Source: Nematostella vectensis (lineage: Eukaryota > Cnidaria > Anthozoa > Actiniaria > Edwardsiidae). Taken from it: a stretch of 64,000 nt of DNA. Made by a program: the position numbers and the translations under genes. How positions within the stretch are numbered: position 1 is the first letter of the stretch; each line of letters starts with the position of its first letter. Positions 24,146-37,207 of this stretch are shown here, one piece after another. The notes beneath the pieces were generated by a model that was given only the letters and a program-made list of their open reading frames with translations, was not told the DNA's origin and did no database searches. The stretch lies in the NCBI RefSeq assembly GCF_932526225.1, contig NC_064040.1, forward strand, positions 870,001 to 934,000, written 5' to 3'.

Positions 24146-25123
24146 ACTATCCCAAGCAAAGTCACCATCGGACTGGAGGTTACATTCGGGAAAAGCTTCA
24201 GGGTTACATTCGGGAATTTGTTTTACGAGTGTAACCTCCAAAATGTTACAATCGATAATTTTTTTTCCGAATGTAAATTCCAAAAAGTAACATTAGGAAA
24301 AATAAAACAGTATACTCGGAAAAAAGGTATATCAATTTATCGAGCGCTATGCTCTATGTTAGAATCTACTTAATCAAGTTAACTAAGGAATCTAGTTAGT
24401 TCTTGTGTGTATAAAATATGTACAGGATCCTGAACAAAGCATGAGCACATCAAAGATGCTGAGAGTACATAAAAATGTCCGTATACCTTCTTTTTATGTC
24501 ATGACACACCAAGAACAGTATAATTAAGTATCGATATTACAAAAAAAAAAATAAAGAAAAAAAATAGGCTATCAGCGGGAATCGAACCCGGGTCGCTACG
24601 TTAGTAGTCAAGTGCCCGCAACGAAAGACTAACGTGGCATTGCTGAAGGGAATTGTAATGAAAATTACTTTTAATACTATTGGTATCGTAAACTATCCCA
24701 AGCAAAGTCACCATCAGACTGGAGGTTACATTCGGGAAAAGCTTCAGGGTTACATTCGGGAATTTGTTTTACGAGGGTAACCTCCAAAAGGTTACAATCG
24801 ATAATTTTTTTTCCGAATGTAAATTCCAAAAAGTAACATTAGGAAAAATAAAACAGTATACTCGGAAAAAAAGGTATATCAATCTATCGAGCGCTATGCT
24901 CTATGTTAGAATCTACTTAATCAAGTTATCCAAGGAATCTAGTTAGTTCTTGTGTGCATAAAATATGTACAGGATCCTGAACAAAGCATGAGCACATCAA
25001 AGATGCTGAGAGTACATAAAAATGTCCCTATACCTTCTTTTTATGTCATGACACACCAAGAACAGTATAATTAAGTATCGATATTTAAAAAAAAAATAAA
25101 GAAAAAAAAATAGGCTATCAGCG

Positions 25124-25679
25124 GGAATGCAACCCGGGTCGCTGCGTTAGTAGTCAAGTGTCCGCAACGAAAGAATAACGTGGCATTGCTGAAGGGAATT
25201 GTAATGAAAATTACTTTTAATACTATTGGTATCGTAAACTATCCCAAGCAAAGTCACCATCGGACTGGAGGTTACATTCGGGAAAAGCTTCAGGGTTACA
25301 TTCGGGAATTTGTTTTACAAGTGTAACCTCCAAAAGGTTACAATCGATAATTTTTTTTTGGAATGTAAATTCCAAAAAGTAACATTAGGAAAAATAAAAC
25401 AGTATACTCGGAAAAAAGGTATATCAATCTATCGAGCGCTATGCTCTATGTTAGAATCTACTTAATCAAGTTATCCAAGAAATCTAGTTAGTTCTTGTGT
25501 GCATAAAATATGTGCAGTATCCTGAACAAAGCATGAGCACATCAAAGATGCTGAGAGTACATAAAAATGTCCCTATACCTTCTTTTTATGTCATGACACA
25601 CCAAGAACAGTATAATTAAGTATCGATATTTAAAAAAAAAATAAAGAAAAAAAAATAGGCTATCAGCGGGAATGCAACC
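25124..25679 (-). other. Pair of GC-swapped B-boxes (25124-25134, 25669-25679)
   Basis: Third pair. The first of these units carries the lost landmark GTATCC at its right end (25517). Confidence 0.9.
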
Positions 25680-28600
25680 CGGGTCGCTGCGTTAGTAGTC
25701 AAGTGTCCGCAACGAAAGACTAACGTGGCATTGCTGAAGGGAATTGTAATGAAAATTACTTTCAATACTATTGGTATCGTAAACTATCCCAAGCAAAGTC
25801 ACCATCGGACTGGAGGTTACATTCGGGAAAAGCTTCAGGGTTACATTCGGGAATTTGTTTTACGAGTGTAACCTCCAAAAGGTTACAATCGATAATTTTT
25901 TTTTGGAATGTAAATTCCAAAAAGTAACATTAGGAAAAATAAAACAGTATACTCGGAAAAAAGGTATATCAATCTATCGAGCGCTATGCTCTATGTTAGA
26001 ATCTACTTAATCAAGTTATCCAAGAAATCTAGTTAGTTCTTGTGTGCATAAAATATGTGCAGGATCCTGAACAAAGCATGAGCACATCAAAGTAGCTGAG
26101 AGTACATAAAAATGTCCCTATACCTTCTTTTTATGTCATGACACACCAAGAACAGTATAATTAAGTATCGATATTTAAAAAAAAAATAAAGAAAAAAAAA
26201 AGGGCTATCAGCGGGAATCGAACCCGGGTCGCTGCGTTAGTAGTTAAGTGCACGCAACAAAAGACTAACGTGGCATTGTTGAAGGGAATTATAATGAAAA
26301 TTACTTTTAATTCTATTGGTATCGTAAACTATCCCAAGCAAAGTCACCATCGGACTGGAGGTTACATTCGGGAAAAGCTTCAGGGTTACATTCGGGAATT
26401 TGTTTTACGAGTGTAACCTCCAAAAGGTTACAATCGATAATTGTTTTTCCGAATGTAATTTCCAAAAAGTAACATTAGAAAAAATAAAATAGTATACTCG
26501 AAAAAAAAGGTATATCAATCTATCGAGCGCTATGCTCTATGTTAGAATCTACTTAATCAAGTTAACCAAGGAATCTAGTTAGTTCTTGTGTGCATAAAAT
26601 ATGTACAGGATCCTGAACAAAGCATGAGCACATCAAAGATGCTGAGAGTACATAAAAATGTCCCTATACCTTCTTTTTATGTCATGACACACCAAGAACA
26701 GTATAATTAAGTATCGATATTTAAAAAAAAATAAAGAAAAAAAAAAAGGGCTATCAGCGGGAATCGAACCCGGGTCGCTGCGTTAGTAGTCAAGTGCCCG
26801 CAACGAAAGACTAACGTGGCATTACTGAAGGGAATTGTAATGAAAATTACTTTTAATACTATTGGTATCGTAAACTATCCCAAGCAAAGTCACCATCGGA
26901 CTGAAGGTTACATTCGGGAAAAGCTTCAGGGTTACATTCGGGAATTTGTTTTACGAGTGTAACCTCCAAAAGGTTACAATCGATAATTTTTTTTCCGAAT
27001 GTAAATTCCAAAAAGTAACATTAGGAAAAATAAAACAGTATACTCGGAAAAAAAGGTATATCAATCTATCGAGCGCTATGCTCTATGTTAGAATCTACTT
27101 AATCAAGTTAACCAAGGAATCTAGTTAGTTCTTGTGTGCATAAAATATGTACAGGATCCTGAACAAAGCATGAGCACATCAAAGATGCTGAGAGTACATA
27201 AAAATGTCCGTATACCTTCTTTTTATGTCATGACACACCAAGAACAGTATAATTAAGTATCGATATTTAAAAAAAAAAAATAAAGAAAAAAAAATAGGCT
27301 ATCAGCGGGAATCGAACCCGGGTAGCTGCGTTAGTAGTCAAGTGCCCGCAACGAAAGACTAACGTGGCATTGCTGAAAGGAATTGTAATGAAAATTACTT
27401 TTAATACTATTGGTATCGTAAACTATCCCAAGCAAAGTCACCATCGGACTGGAGGTTACATTCGGGAAAAGCTTCAGGGTTACATTCGGGAATTTGTTTT
27501 ACGAGTGTAACCTCCAAAAGGTTACAATCGATATTTTTTTTCCGAATGTAAATTCCAAAAAGTAACATTATGAAAATAAAACAGTATACTCGGAAAAAAA
27601 GGTATATCAATCTATCGAGCGCTATGCTCTATGTTAGAATCTACTTAATCAAGTTATCCAAGGAATCTAGTTAGTTCTTGTGTGCATAAAATATGTACAG
27701 GATCCTGAACAAAGCATGAGCACATCAAAGATGCTGAGAGTACATAAAAATGTCCCTATACCTTCTTTTTATGTCATGACACACCAAGAACAGTATAATT
27801 AAGTATCGATATTTAAAAAAAAAAAATAAAGAAAAAAAAATAGGCTATCAGCGGGAATCGAACCCGGGTAGCTGCGTTAGTAGTCAAGTGCCCGCAACGA
27901 AAGACTAACGTGGCATTGCTGAAGGGAATTGTAATGAAAATTACTTTTAATACTATTGGTATCGTAAACTATCCCAAGCAAAGTCACCATCGGACTGGAG
28001 GTTACATTCGGGAAAAGCTTCAGGGTTACATTTGGGAATTTGTTTTACGAGGGTAACCTCCAAAAGGTTACAATCGATAATTTTTTTTCCGAATGTAAAT
28101 TCCAAAAAGTAACATTAGGAAAAATAAAACAGTATACTCGGAAAAAAAGGTATATCAATCTATCGAGCGCTATGCTCTATGTTAGAATCTACTTAATCAA
28201 GTTATCCAAGGAATCTAGTTAGTTCTTGTGTGCATAAAATATGTACAGGATCCTGAACAAAGCATGAGCACATCAAAGATGCTGAGAGTACATAAAAATG
28301 TCCCTATACCTTCTTTTTATGTCATGACACACCAAGAACAGTATAATTAAGTATCGATATTTAAAAAAAAAATAAAGAAAAAAAAAGGGCTATCAGCGGG
28401 AATCGAACCCGGGTCGCTGCGTTAGTAGTCAAGTGCCCGCAACGAAAGACTAACGTGGCATTACTGAAGGGAATTGTAATGAAAATTACTTTTAATACTA
28501 TTGGTATTGTAAACTATCCCAATCAAAGTCACCATCGGACTGAAGGTTACATTCGGGAAAAGCTTCAGGGTTACATTCGGGAATTTGTTTTACGAGTGTA

Positions 28601-30632
28601 ACCTCCAAAAGGTTACAATCGATAATTTTTTTTCCGAATGTAAATTCCAAAAAGTAACATTAGGAAAAATAAAACAGTATACTCGGAAAAAAAGGTATAT
28701 CAATCTATCGAGCGCTATGCTCTATGTTAGAATCTACTTAAACAAGTTAACCAAGGAATCTAGTTAGTTCTTGTGTGCATAAAATATGTACAGGATCCTG
28801 AACAAAGCATGAGCACATCAAAGATGCTGAGAGTACATAAAAATGTCCCTATACCTTCTTTTTATGTCATGACACACCAAGAACAGTATAATTAAGTATC
28901 GATATTTAAAAAAAAATAAAGAAAAAAAAATAGGCTATCAGCGGGAATCGAACCCGGGTAGCTGCGTTAGTAGTCATGTGCCCGCAACGAAAGACTAACG
29001 TGGCATTGCTGAAGGGAAATGTAATAAAAATTACTTTTAATACTATTGGTATCGTAAACTATCCCAAGCAAAGTCACCATCGGACTGGAGGTTACATTCG
29101 GGAAAAGCTTCAGGGTTACATTCGGGAATTTGTTTTGCGAGGGTAACCTCCAAAAGGTTACAATCGATAATTTTTTTTCCGAATGTAAATTCCAAAAAGT
29201 AACATTAGGAAAAATAAAACAGTATACTCGGAAAAAAAGGTATATCAATCTATCGAGCGCTATGCTCTATGTTAGAATCTACTTAATCAAGTTATCCAAG
29301 GAATCTAGTTAGTTCTTGTGTGCATAAAATATGTACAGGATCCTGAACAAAGCATGAGCACATCAAAGATGCTGAGAGTACATAAAAATGTCCCTATACC
29401 TTCTTTTTATGTCATGACACACCAAGAACAGTATAATTAAGTATCGATATTTAAAAAAAAAATAAAGAAAAAAAAAAGGGCTATCAGCGGGAATAGAACC
29501 CGGGTCGCTGCGTTAGTAGTCAAGTGCCCGCAACGAAAGACTAACGTGGCATTACTGAAGGGAATTGTAATGAAAATTACTTTTAATACTATTGGTATCG
29601 TAAACTATCCCAAGCAAAGTCAACATCGGACTGAAGGTTACATTCGGGAAAAGCTTAAGGGTTACATTCGGGAATTTGTTTTACGAGTGTAACCTCCAAA
29701 AGGTTACAATCGATAATTTTTTTTCCGAATGTAAATTCCAAAAAGTAACATTAGGAAAAATAAAACAGTATACTCGGAAAAAAAGGTATATCACTCTATC
29801 GAGCGCTATGCTCTATGTTAGAATCTACTTAATCAAGTTAACCAAGGAATCTAGTTAGTTCTTGTGTGCATAAAATATGTACAGGATCCTGAACAAAGCA
29901 TGAGCACATCAAAGATGCTGAGAGTACATAAAAATGTCCCTATACCTTCTTTTTATGTCATGACACACCAAGAACAGTATAATTAAGTATCGATATTTAA
30001 AAAAAAAAATAAAGAAAAAAAAATAGGCTATCAGCGGGAATCGAACCCGGGTAGCTGCGTTAGTAGTCAAGTGCCCGCAACGAAAGACTAACGTGGCATT
30101 GCTGAAGGGAATTGTAATGAAAATTACTTTTAATACTATTGGTATCGTAAACTATCCCAAGCAAAGTCACCATCGGACTGGAGGTTACATTCGGGAAAAG
30201 CTTCAGGGTTACATTCGGGAATTTGTTTTACGAGGGTAACCTCCAAAAGGTTACAATCGATATTTTTTTTTCCGAATGTAAATTCCAAAAAGTAACATTA
30301 GGAAAAATAAAACAGTATACTCGGAAAAAAAGGTATATCAATCTATCGAGCGCTATGCTCTATGTTAGAATCTACTTAATCAAGTTATCCAAGGAATCTA
30401 GTTAGTTCTTGTGTGCATAAAATATGTACAGGATCCTGAACAAAGCATGAGCACATCAAAGATGCTGAGAGTACATAAAAATGTCCCTATACCTTCTTTT
30501 TATGTCATGACACACCAAGAACAGTATAATTAAGTATCGATATTTAAAAAAAAATAAAGAAACAAAAAATAGGCTATCAGCGGGAATCGAACCCGGGTCG
30601 CTGCGTTATTAGTCAAGTGCCCGCAACGAAAG

Positions 30633-30760
30633 ACTAACGTGGCATTGCTGAAGGGAATTGTAATGAAAATTACTTTTAATACAATTGGTATCGTAAACTA
30701 ACGTGGCATTACTGAAGGGAATTGTAATGAAAATTACTTTTAATACTATTGGTATCGTAA
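30633..30760. repeat. 64-bp tandem duplication, copy 5
   Basis: Halves at 30633-30696 and 30697-30760. Exact positional counterpart of 12931 at offset 17,702. Confidence 0.95.
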
Positions 30761-31241
30761 ACTATCCCAAGCAAAGTCACCATCGGACTGGAGGTTACAT
30801 TTGGGAAAAGCTTCAGGGTTACATTCGGGAATTTGTTTTACGAGTGTAACCTCCAAAAGGTTACAATCGATAATTTTTTTTCCGAATGTAAATTCCAAAA
30901 AGTAACATTAGGAAAATTAAAACAGTATACTCGGAAAAAAGGTATATCAATTTATCGAGCGCTATGCTCTATGTTAGAATCTACTTAATCAAGTTAACTA
31001 AGGAATCTAGTTAGTTCTTGTGTGTATAAAATATGTACAGGATCCTGAACAAAGCATCAGCACATCAAAGATGCTGAGAGTACATAAAAATGTCCCTATT
31101 CCTTCTTTTTATGTCATGACACACCAAGAACAGTATAATTAAGTATCGATATTTAAAAAAAAATAAAGAAACAAAAAATAGGCTATCAGCGGGAATCGAA
31201 CCCGGGTCGCTGCGTTATTAGTCAAGTGCCCGCAACGAAAG

Positions 31242-31369
31242 ACTAACGTGGCATTGCTGAAGGGAATTGTAATGAAAATTACTTTTAATACAATTGGTAT
31301 CGTAAACTAACGTGGCATTACTGAAGGGAATTGTAATGAAAATTACTTTTAATACTATTGGTATCGTAA
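31242..31369. repeat. 64-bp tandem duplication, copy 6
   Basis: Halves at 31242-31305 and 31306-31369. Counterpart of 13540 at offset 17,702. Confidence 0.95.
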
Positions 31370-32348
31370 ACTATCCCAAGCAAAGTCACCATCGGACTGG
31401 AGGTTACATTCGGGAAAAGCTTCAGGGTTACATTCGGGAATTTGTTTTACGAGTGTAACCTCCAAAAGGTTACAATCGATAATTTTTTTTCCGAATGTAA
31501 ATTCCAAAAAGTAACATTAGGAAAAATAAAACAGTATACTCGGAAAAAAGGTATATCAATTTATCGAGCGCTATGCTCTATGTTAGAATCTACTTAATCA
31601 AGTTAACTAAGGAATCTAGTTAGTTCTTGTGTGTATAAAATATGTACAGGATCCTGAACAAAGCATGAGCACATCAAAGATGCTGAGAGTACATAAAAAT
31701 GTCCGTATACCTTCTTTTTATGTCATGACACACCAAGAACAGTATAATTAAGTATCGATATTACAAAAAAAAAAAATAAAGAAAACAAATAGGCTATCAG
31801 CGGGAATCGAACCCGGGTCGCTACGTTAGTAGTCAAGTGCCCGCAACGAAAGACTAACGTGGCATTGCTGAAGGGAATTGTAATGAAAATTACTTTTAAT
31901 ACTATTGGTATCGTAAACTATCCCAAGCAAAGTCACCATCAGACTGGAGGTTACATTCGGGAAAAGCTTCAGGGTTACATTCGGGAATTTGTTTTACGAG
32001 GGTAACCTCCAAAAGGTTACAATCGATAATTTTTTTTCCGAATGTAAATTCCAAAAAGTAACATTAGGAAAAATAAAACAGTATACTCGGAAAAAAAGGT
32101 ATATCACTCTATCGAGCGCTATGCTCTATGTTAGAATCTACTTAATCAAGTTATCCAAGGAATCTAGTTAGTTCTTGTGTGCATAAAATATGTACAGGAT
32201 CCTGAACAAAGCATGAGCACATCAAAGATGCTGAGAGTACATAAAAATGTCCCTATACCTTCTTTTTATGTCATGACACACCAAGAACAGTATAATTAAG
32301 TATCGATATTTAAAAAAAAAATAAAGAAAAAAAAATAGGCTATCAGCG

Positions 32349-32904
32349 GGAATGCAACCCGGGTCGCTGCGTTAGTAGTCAAGTGTCCGCAACGAAAGAA
32401 TAACGTGGCATTGCTGAAGGGAATTGTAATGAAAATTACTTTTAATACTATTGGTATCGTAAACTATCCCAAGCAAAGTCACCATCGGACTGGAGGTTAC
32501 ATTCGGGAAAAGCTTCAGGGTTACATTCGGGAATTTGTTTTACGAGTGTAACCTCCAAAAGGTTACAATCGATAATTTTTTTTTGGAATGTAAATTCCAA
32601 AAAGTAACATTAGGAAAAATAAAACAGTATACTCGGAAAAAAGGTATATCAATCTATCGAGCGCTATGCTCTATGTTAGAATCTACTTAATCAAGTTATC
32701 CAAGAAATCTAGTTAGTTCTTGTGTGCATAAAATATGTGCAGGATCCTGAACAAAGCATGAGCACATCAAAGATGCTGAGAGTACATAAAAATGTCCCTA
32801 TACCTTCTTTTTATGTCATGACACACCAAGAACAGTATAATTAAGTATCGATATTTAAAAAAAAAATAAAGAAAAAAAAATAGGCTATCAGCGGGAATGC
32901 AACC
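32349..32904 (-). other. Pair of GC-swapped B-boxes (32349-32359, 32894-32904)
   Basis: Fourth pair, the counterpart of the 14647 pair at offset 17,700-17,702. The right member has ACCCGGG rather than ACCCAGG, so that change either arose later on the left or was removed here. Confidence 0.9.
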
Positions 32905-33945
32905 CGGGTCGCTGCGTTAGTAGTCAAGTGTCCGCAACGAAAGACTAACGTGGCATTGCTGAAGGGAATTGTAATGAAAATTACTTTTAATACTATTGGT
33001 ATCGTAAACTATCCCAAGCAAAGTCACCATCGGACTGGAGGTTACATTCGGGAAAAGCTTCAGGGTTACATTCGGGAATTTGTTTTACGAGTGTAACCTC
33101 CAAAAGGTTACAATCGATAATTTTTTTTTGGAATGTAAATTCCAAAAAGTAACATTAGGAAAAATAAAACAGTATACTCGGAAAAAAGGTATATCAATCT
33201 ATCGAGCGCTATGCTCTATGTTAGAATCTACTTAATCAAGTTATCCAAGAAATCTAGTTAGTTCTTGTGTGCATAAAATATGTGCAGGATCCTGAACAAA
33301 GCATGAGCACATCAAAGATGCTGAGAGTACATAAAAATGTCCCTATACCTTCTTTTTATGTCATGACACACCAAAAACAGTATAATTAAGTATCGATATT
33401 TAAAAAAAAAATAAAGAAAAAAAATAGGCTATCAGCGGGAATCGAACCCGGGTCGCTGCGTTAGTAGTCAAGTGCCCGCAACGAAAGACTAACGTGGCAT
33501 TGCTGAAGAGAATTGTAATGAAAATTACTTTTAATACTATTGGTATCGTAAACTATCCCAAGCAAAGTCACCATCGGACTGGAGGTTACATTCGGGAAAA
33601 GCTTCCGGGTTACATTCGGGACTTTGTTTTACAAGTGTAACCTCCAAAAGGTTACAATCGATAATTTTTTTTTCCGAATGTAAATTCCAAAAGTAACATT
33701 AGGAAAATAAAACAGTATACTCGATAAAAAAGGTCTATCAATCTATCGAGCGCTATGCTCTATGTTAGAATCTACTTAATCAAGTTATCCAAGGAATCTA
33801 GTTAGTTCTTGTGTGCATAAAATATGTACAGGATCCTGAACAAAGCATGAGCACATCAAAGATGCTGAGAGTACATAAAAATGTCCCTATACCTTCTTTT
33901 TATGTCATGACACACCAAGAACAGTATAATTAAGTATCGATATTT

Positions 33946-36900
33946 AAAAAAAAAAAAAGAAAAAAAAATAGGCTATCAGCGGGAATCGAACCCGGGTGGC
34001 TGCGGTAGTAGTCAAGTGCCGCAACGAAAGACTAACGTGGCATTGTTGAAGGGAATCGTAATGAAAATTACTTTTAATGCTATTGGTATCGTAAACTATC
34101 CCAAGCAAAGTCACCATCGGACTGGAGGTTACATTCGGGAAAAGCTTCAGGGTTACATTCGGGAATTTGTTTTACGAGTGTAACCTCCAAAAGGTTACAA
34201 TCGATAATTTTTTTTTGGAATGTAAATTCCAAAAAGTAACATTAGGAAAAATAAAACAGTATACTCGGAAAAAAGGTATATCAATCTATCGAGCGCTATG
34301 CTCTATGTTAGAATCTACTTAATCAAGTTATCCAAGAAATCTAGTTAGTTCTTGTGTGCATAAAATATGTGCAGGATCCTGAACAAAGCATGAGCACATC
34401 AAAGATGCTGAGAGTACATAAAAATGTCCCTATACCTTCTTTTTATGTCATGACACACCAAGAACAGTATAATTAAGTATCGATATTTAAAAAAAAAATA
34501 AAGAAAAAAAATAGGCTATCAGCGGGAATCGAACCCGGGTCGCTGCGTTAGTAGTCAAGTGCCCGCAACGAAAGACTAACGTGGCATTGCTGAAGAGAAT
34601 TGTAATGAAAATTACTTTTAATACTATTGGTATCGTAAACTATCCCAAGCAAAGTCACCATCGGACTGGAGGTTACATTCGGGAAAAGCTTCCGGGTTAC
34701 ATTCGGGACTTTGTTTTACAAGTGTAACCTCCAAAAGGTTACAATCGATAATTTTTTTTTCCGAATGTAAATTCCAAAAGTAACATTAGGAAAATAAAAC
34801 AGTATACTCGATAAAAAAGGTCTATCAATCTATCGAGCGCTATGCTCTATGTTAGAATCTACTTAATCAAGTTATCCAAGGAATCTAGTTAGTTCTTGTG
34901 TGCATAAAATATGTACAGGATCCTGAACAAAGCATGAGCACATCAAAGATGCTGAGAGTACATAAAAATGTCCCTATACCTTCTTTTTATGTCATGACAC
35001 ACCAAGAACAGTATAATTAAGTATCGATATTTAAAAAAAAAAAAAGAAAAAAAAATAGGCTATCAGCGGGAATCGAACCCGGGTGGCTGCGGTAGTAGTC
35101 AAGTGCCGCAACGAAAGACTAACGTGGCATTGTTGAAGGGAATCGTAATGAAAATTACTTTTAATGCTATTGGTATCGTAAACTATCCCAAGCAAAGTCA
35201 ACATCGGACTGGAGGTTACATTCGGGAAAAGCTTCAGGGTTACATTCGGGAATTTGTTTTACGAGTGTAACCTCCAAAAGGTTACAATCAATAATTTTTT
35301 TTCCGAATGTAAATTCCAAAAAGTAACATTAGGAAAAATAAAACAGTATACTCGGAGAAAAAGGTATATCAATCTATCGAGCGCTATGCTCTATGTTAGA
35401 ATCTACTTAATCAAGTTATCCAAGGAATCTAGTTAGTTCTTGTGTGCATAAAATATGTACAGGATCCTGAACAAAGCATGAGCACATCAAAGATGCTGAG
35501 AGTACATAAAAATGTCCCTATACCTTCTTTTTATGTCATGACACACCAAGAACAGTATAATTAAGTATCGATATTTAAAAAAAAATAAAGAAAAAAAAAT
35601 AGGCTATCAGCGGGAATCGAACCCGGGTCGCTGCGTTTGTAGTCAAGTGCCCGCAACGAAAGACTAACGTGGCATTGCTGAAGGGAATTGTAATGAAAAT
35701 TACTTTTAATACTATTGGTATCGTAAACTATCCCAAGCAAAGTCACCATCGGACTGGAGGTTACATTCGGGAAAAGCTTCAGGGTTACATTCGGGACTTT
35801 GTTTTACAAGTGTAACCTCCAAAAGGTTACAATCGATAATTTTTTTTTCCGAATGTAAATTCCAAAAGTAACATTAGGAAAATAAAACAGTATACTCGGT
35901 AAAAAAGGTATATCAATCTATCGAGCGCTATGCTCTATGTTAGAATCTACTTAATCAAGTTAACCAAGGAATCTAGTTAGTTCTTGTGTGCATAAAATAT
36001 GTACAGGATCCTGAACAAAGCATGAGCACATCAAAGATGCTGAGAGTACATAAAAATGTCCCTATACCTTCTTTTTATGTCATGACACACCAAGAACAGT
36101 ATAATTAAGTATCGATATTTAAAAAAAAAAAAGAAAAAAAAATAGGCTATCAGCGGGAATCGAACCCGGGTGGCTGCGGTAGTAGTCAAGTGCCGCAACA
36201 AAAGACTAACGTGGCATTGTTGAAGGGAATCGTAATGACAATTACTTTTAATGCTATTGGTATCGTAAACTATCCCAAGCAAAGTCAACATCGGACTGGA
36301 GGTTACATTCGGGAAAAGCTTCAGGGTTACATTCGGGAATTTGTTTTACGAGTGTAACCTCCAAAAGGTTACAATCAATAATTTTTTTTCCGAATGTAAA
36401 TTCCAAAAAGTAACATTAGGAAAAATAAAACAGTATACTCGGAGAAAAAGGTATATCAATCTATCTAGCGCTATGCTCTATGTTAGAATCTACTTAATCA
36501 AGTTATCCAAGGAATCTAGTTAGTTCTTGTGTGCATAAAATATGTACAGGATCCTGAACAAAGCATGAGCACATCAAAGATGCTGAGAGTACATAAAAAT
36601 GTCCCTATACCTTCTTTTTATGTCATGACACACCAAGAACAGTATAATTAAGTATCGATATTTAAAAAAAAATAAAGAAAAAAAAATAGGCTATCAGCGG
36701 GAATCGAACCCGGGTCGCTGCGTTTGTAGTCAAGTGCCCGCAACGAAAGACTAACGTGGCATTGTTGAAGGGAATTATAATGAAAATTACTTTTAATACT
36801 ATTGGTATCGTAAACTATCCCAAGCAATGTCACCATCGGACTGGAGGTTACATTCGGGAAAAGCTTCAGGGTTACATTCGGGAATTTGTTTTACGAGTGT

Positions 36901-37207
36901 AACCTCCAAAAGGTTACAATCGATAATTTTTTTTCCGAATGTAAATTCCAAAAAGTAACATTAGGAAAAAAAAACAGTATACTCGGAAAAAAAGGTATAT
37001 CAATCTATCGAGCGCTATGCTCTATGTTAGAATCTACTTAATCAAGTTATCCAAGGAATCTAGTTAGTTCTTGTGTGCATAAAATATGTACAGGATCCTG
37101 AACAAAGCATGAGCACATCAAAGATGCTGAGAGTACATAAAAATGTCCCTATACCTTCTTTTTATGTCATGACACACCAAGAACAGTATAATTAAGTATC
37201 GATATTT
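33946..37207. repeat. Satellite units 33.9-37.2 kb (six units, one chimeric)
   Basis: Landmarks 34374 (chimeric), 34918, 35462, 36006, 36549 and 37093. The units ending at 33287 and 33831 are echoed 1,087 bp later at 34374 and 34918, sharing GAAGAGAATTG (near 33505 and 34592) and AGGTCTATC (near 33731 and 34818). The TGGCTGCGG/GCGTTTGTAG pair also repeats at 1,087 bp (35462 and 36549). Confidence 0.85.
33958..34374. repeat. Chimeric satellite unit 1
   Basis: The left part is the TGGCTGCGGTAG, GTGCCGCAAC, TGCTATTGG type. From about 34110 it has CACCATCGG and then TTGGAATGTAAATTCCAA with CCAAGAAATC, the type normally linked to swapped B-boxes. The switch lies between about 34080 and 34110. Confidence 0.8.

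Larger units (their letters stand above)
21212..26174. repeat. Higher-order block G, first copy (nine units)
   Basis: Landmarks 21641, 22183, 22727, 23271, 23816, 24425 (long), 24972, 25517 (GTATCC) and 26062. It recurs at 37208-42175. Shared rare features: AAATTCACC near 21375 and 37371, CCATGGAATC near 22141, CATCCGCCTGGAGGTTACC near 23011, GTATAGGATCC near 23266, CTTTGTATGTC near 23336, and CAGAGGGAATCG near 23964. Confidence 0.9.
26175..33945. repeat. Second copy of the 8475-16245 segment (fourteen units)
   Basis: Landmarks 26608, 27154, 27700, 28248, 28793, 29338, 29884, 30431, 31040 (long), 31649 (long), 32197, 32742, 33287 and 33831. Each equals the landmark between 8907 and 16131 plus 17,700-17,702. 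Private changes shared include the AATAGAACC box (11788 and 29490), CAACATCGG in the same unit, GATATTTTTTTTCC near 9828 and 27530, and the double long unit. Copy-specific changes include GAAACAAG-type differences in single units and TTTTGCGAGGG near 29134. Confidence 0.92.
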
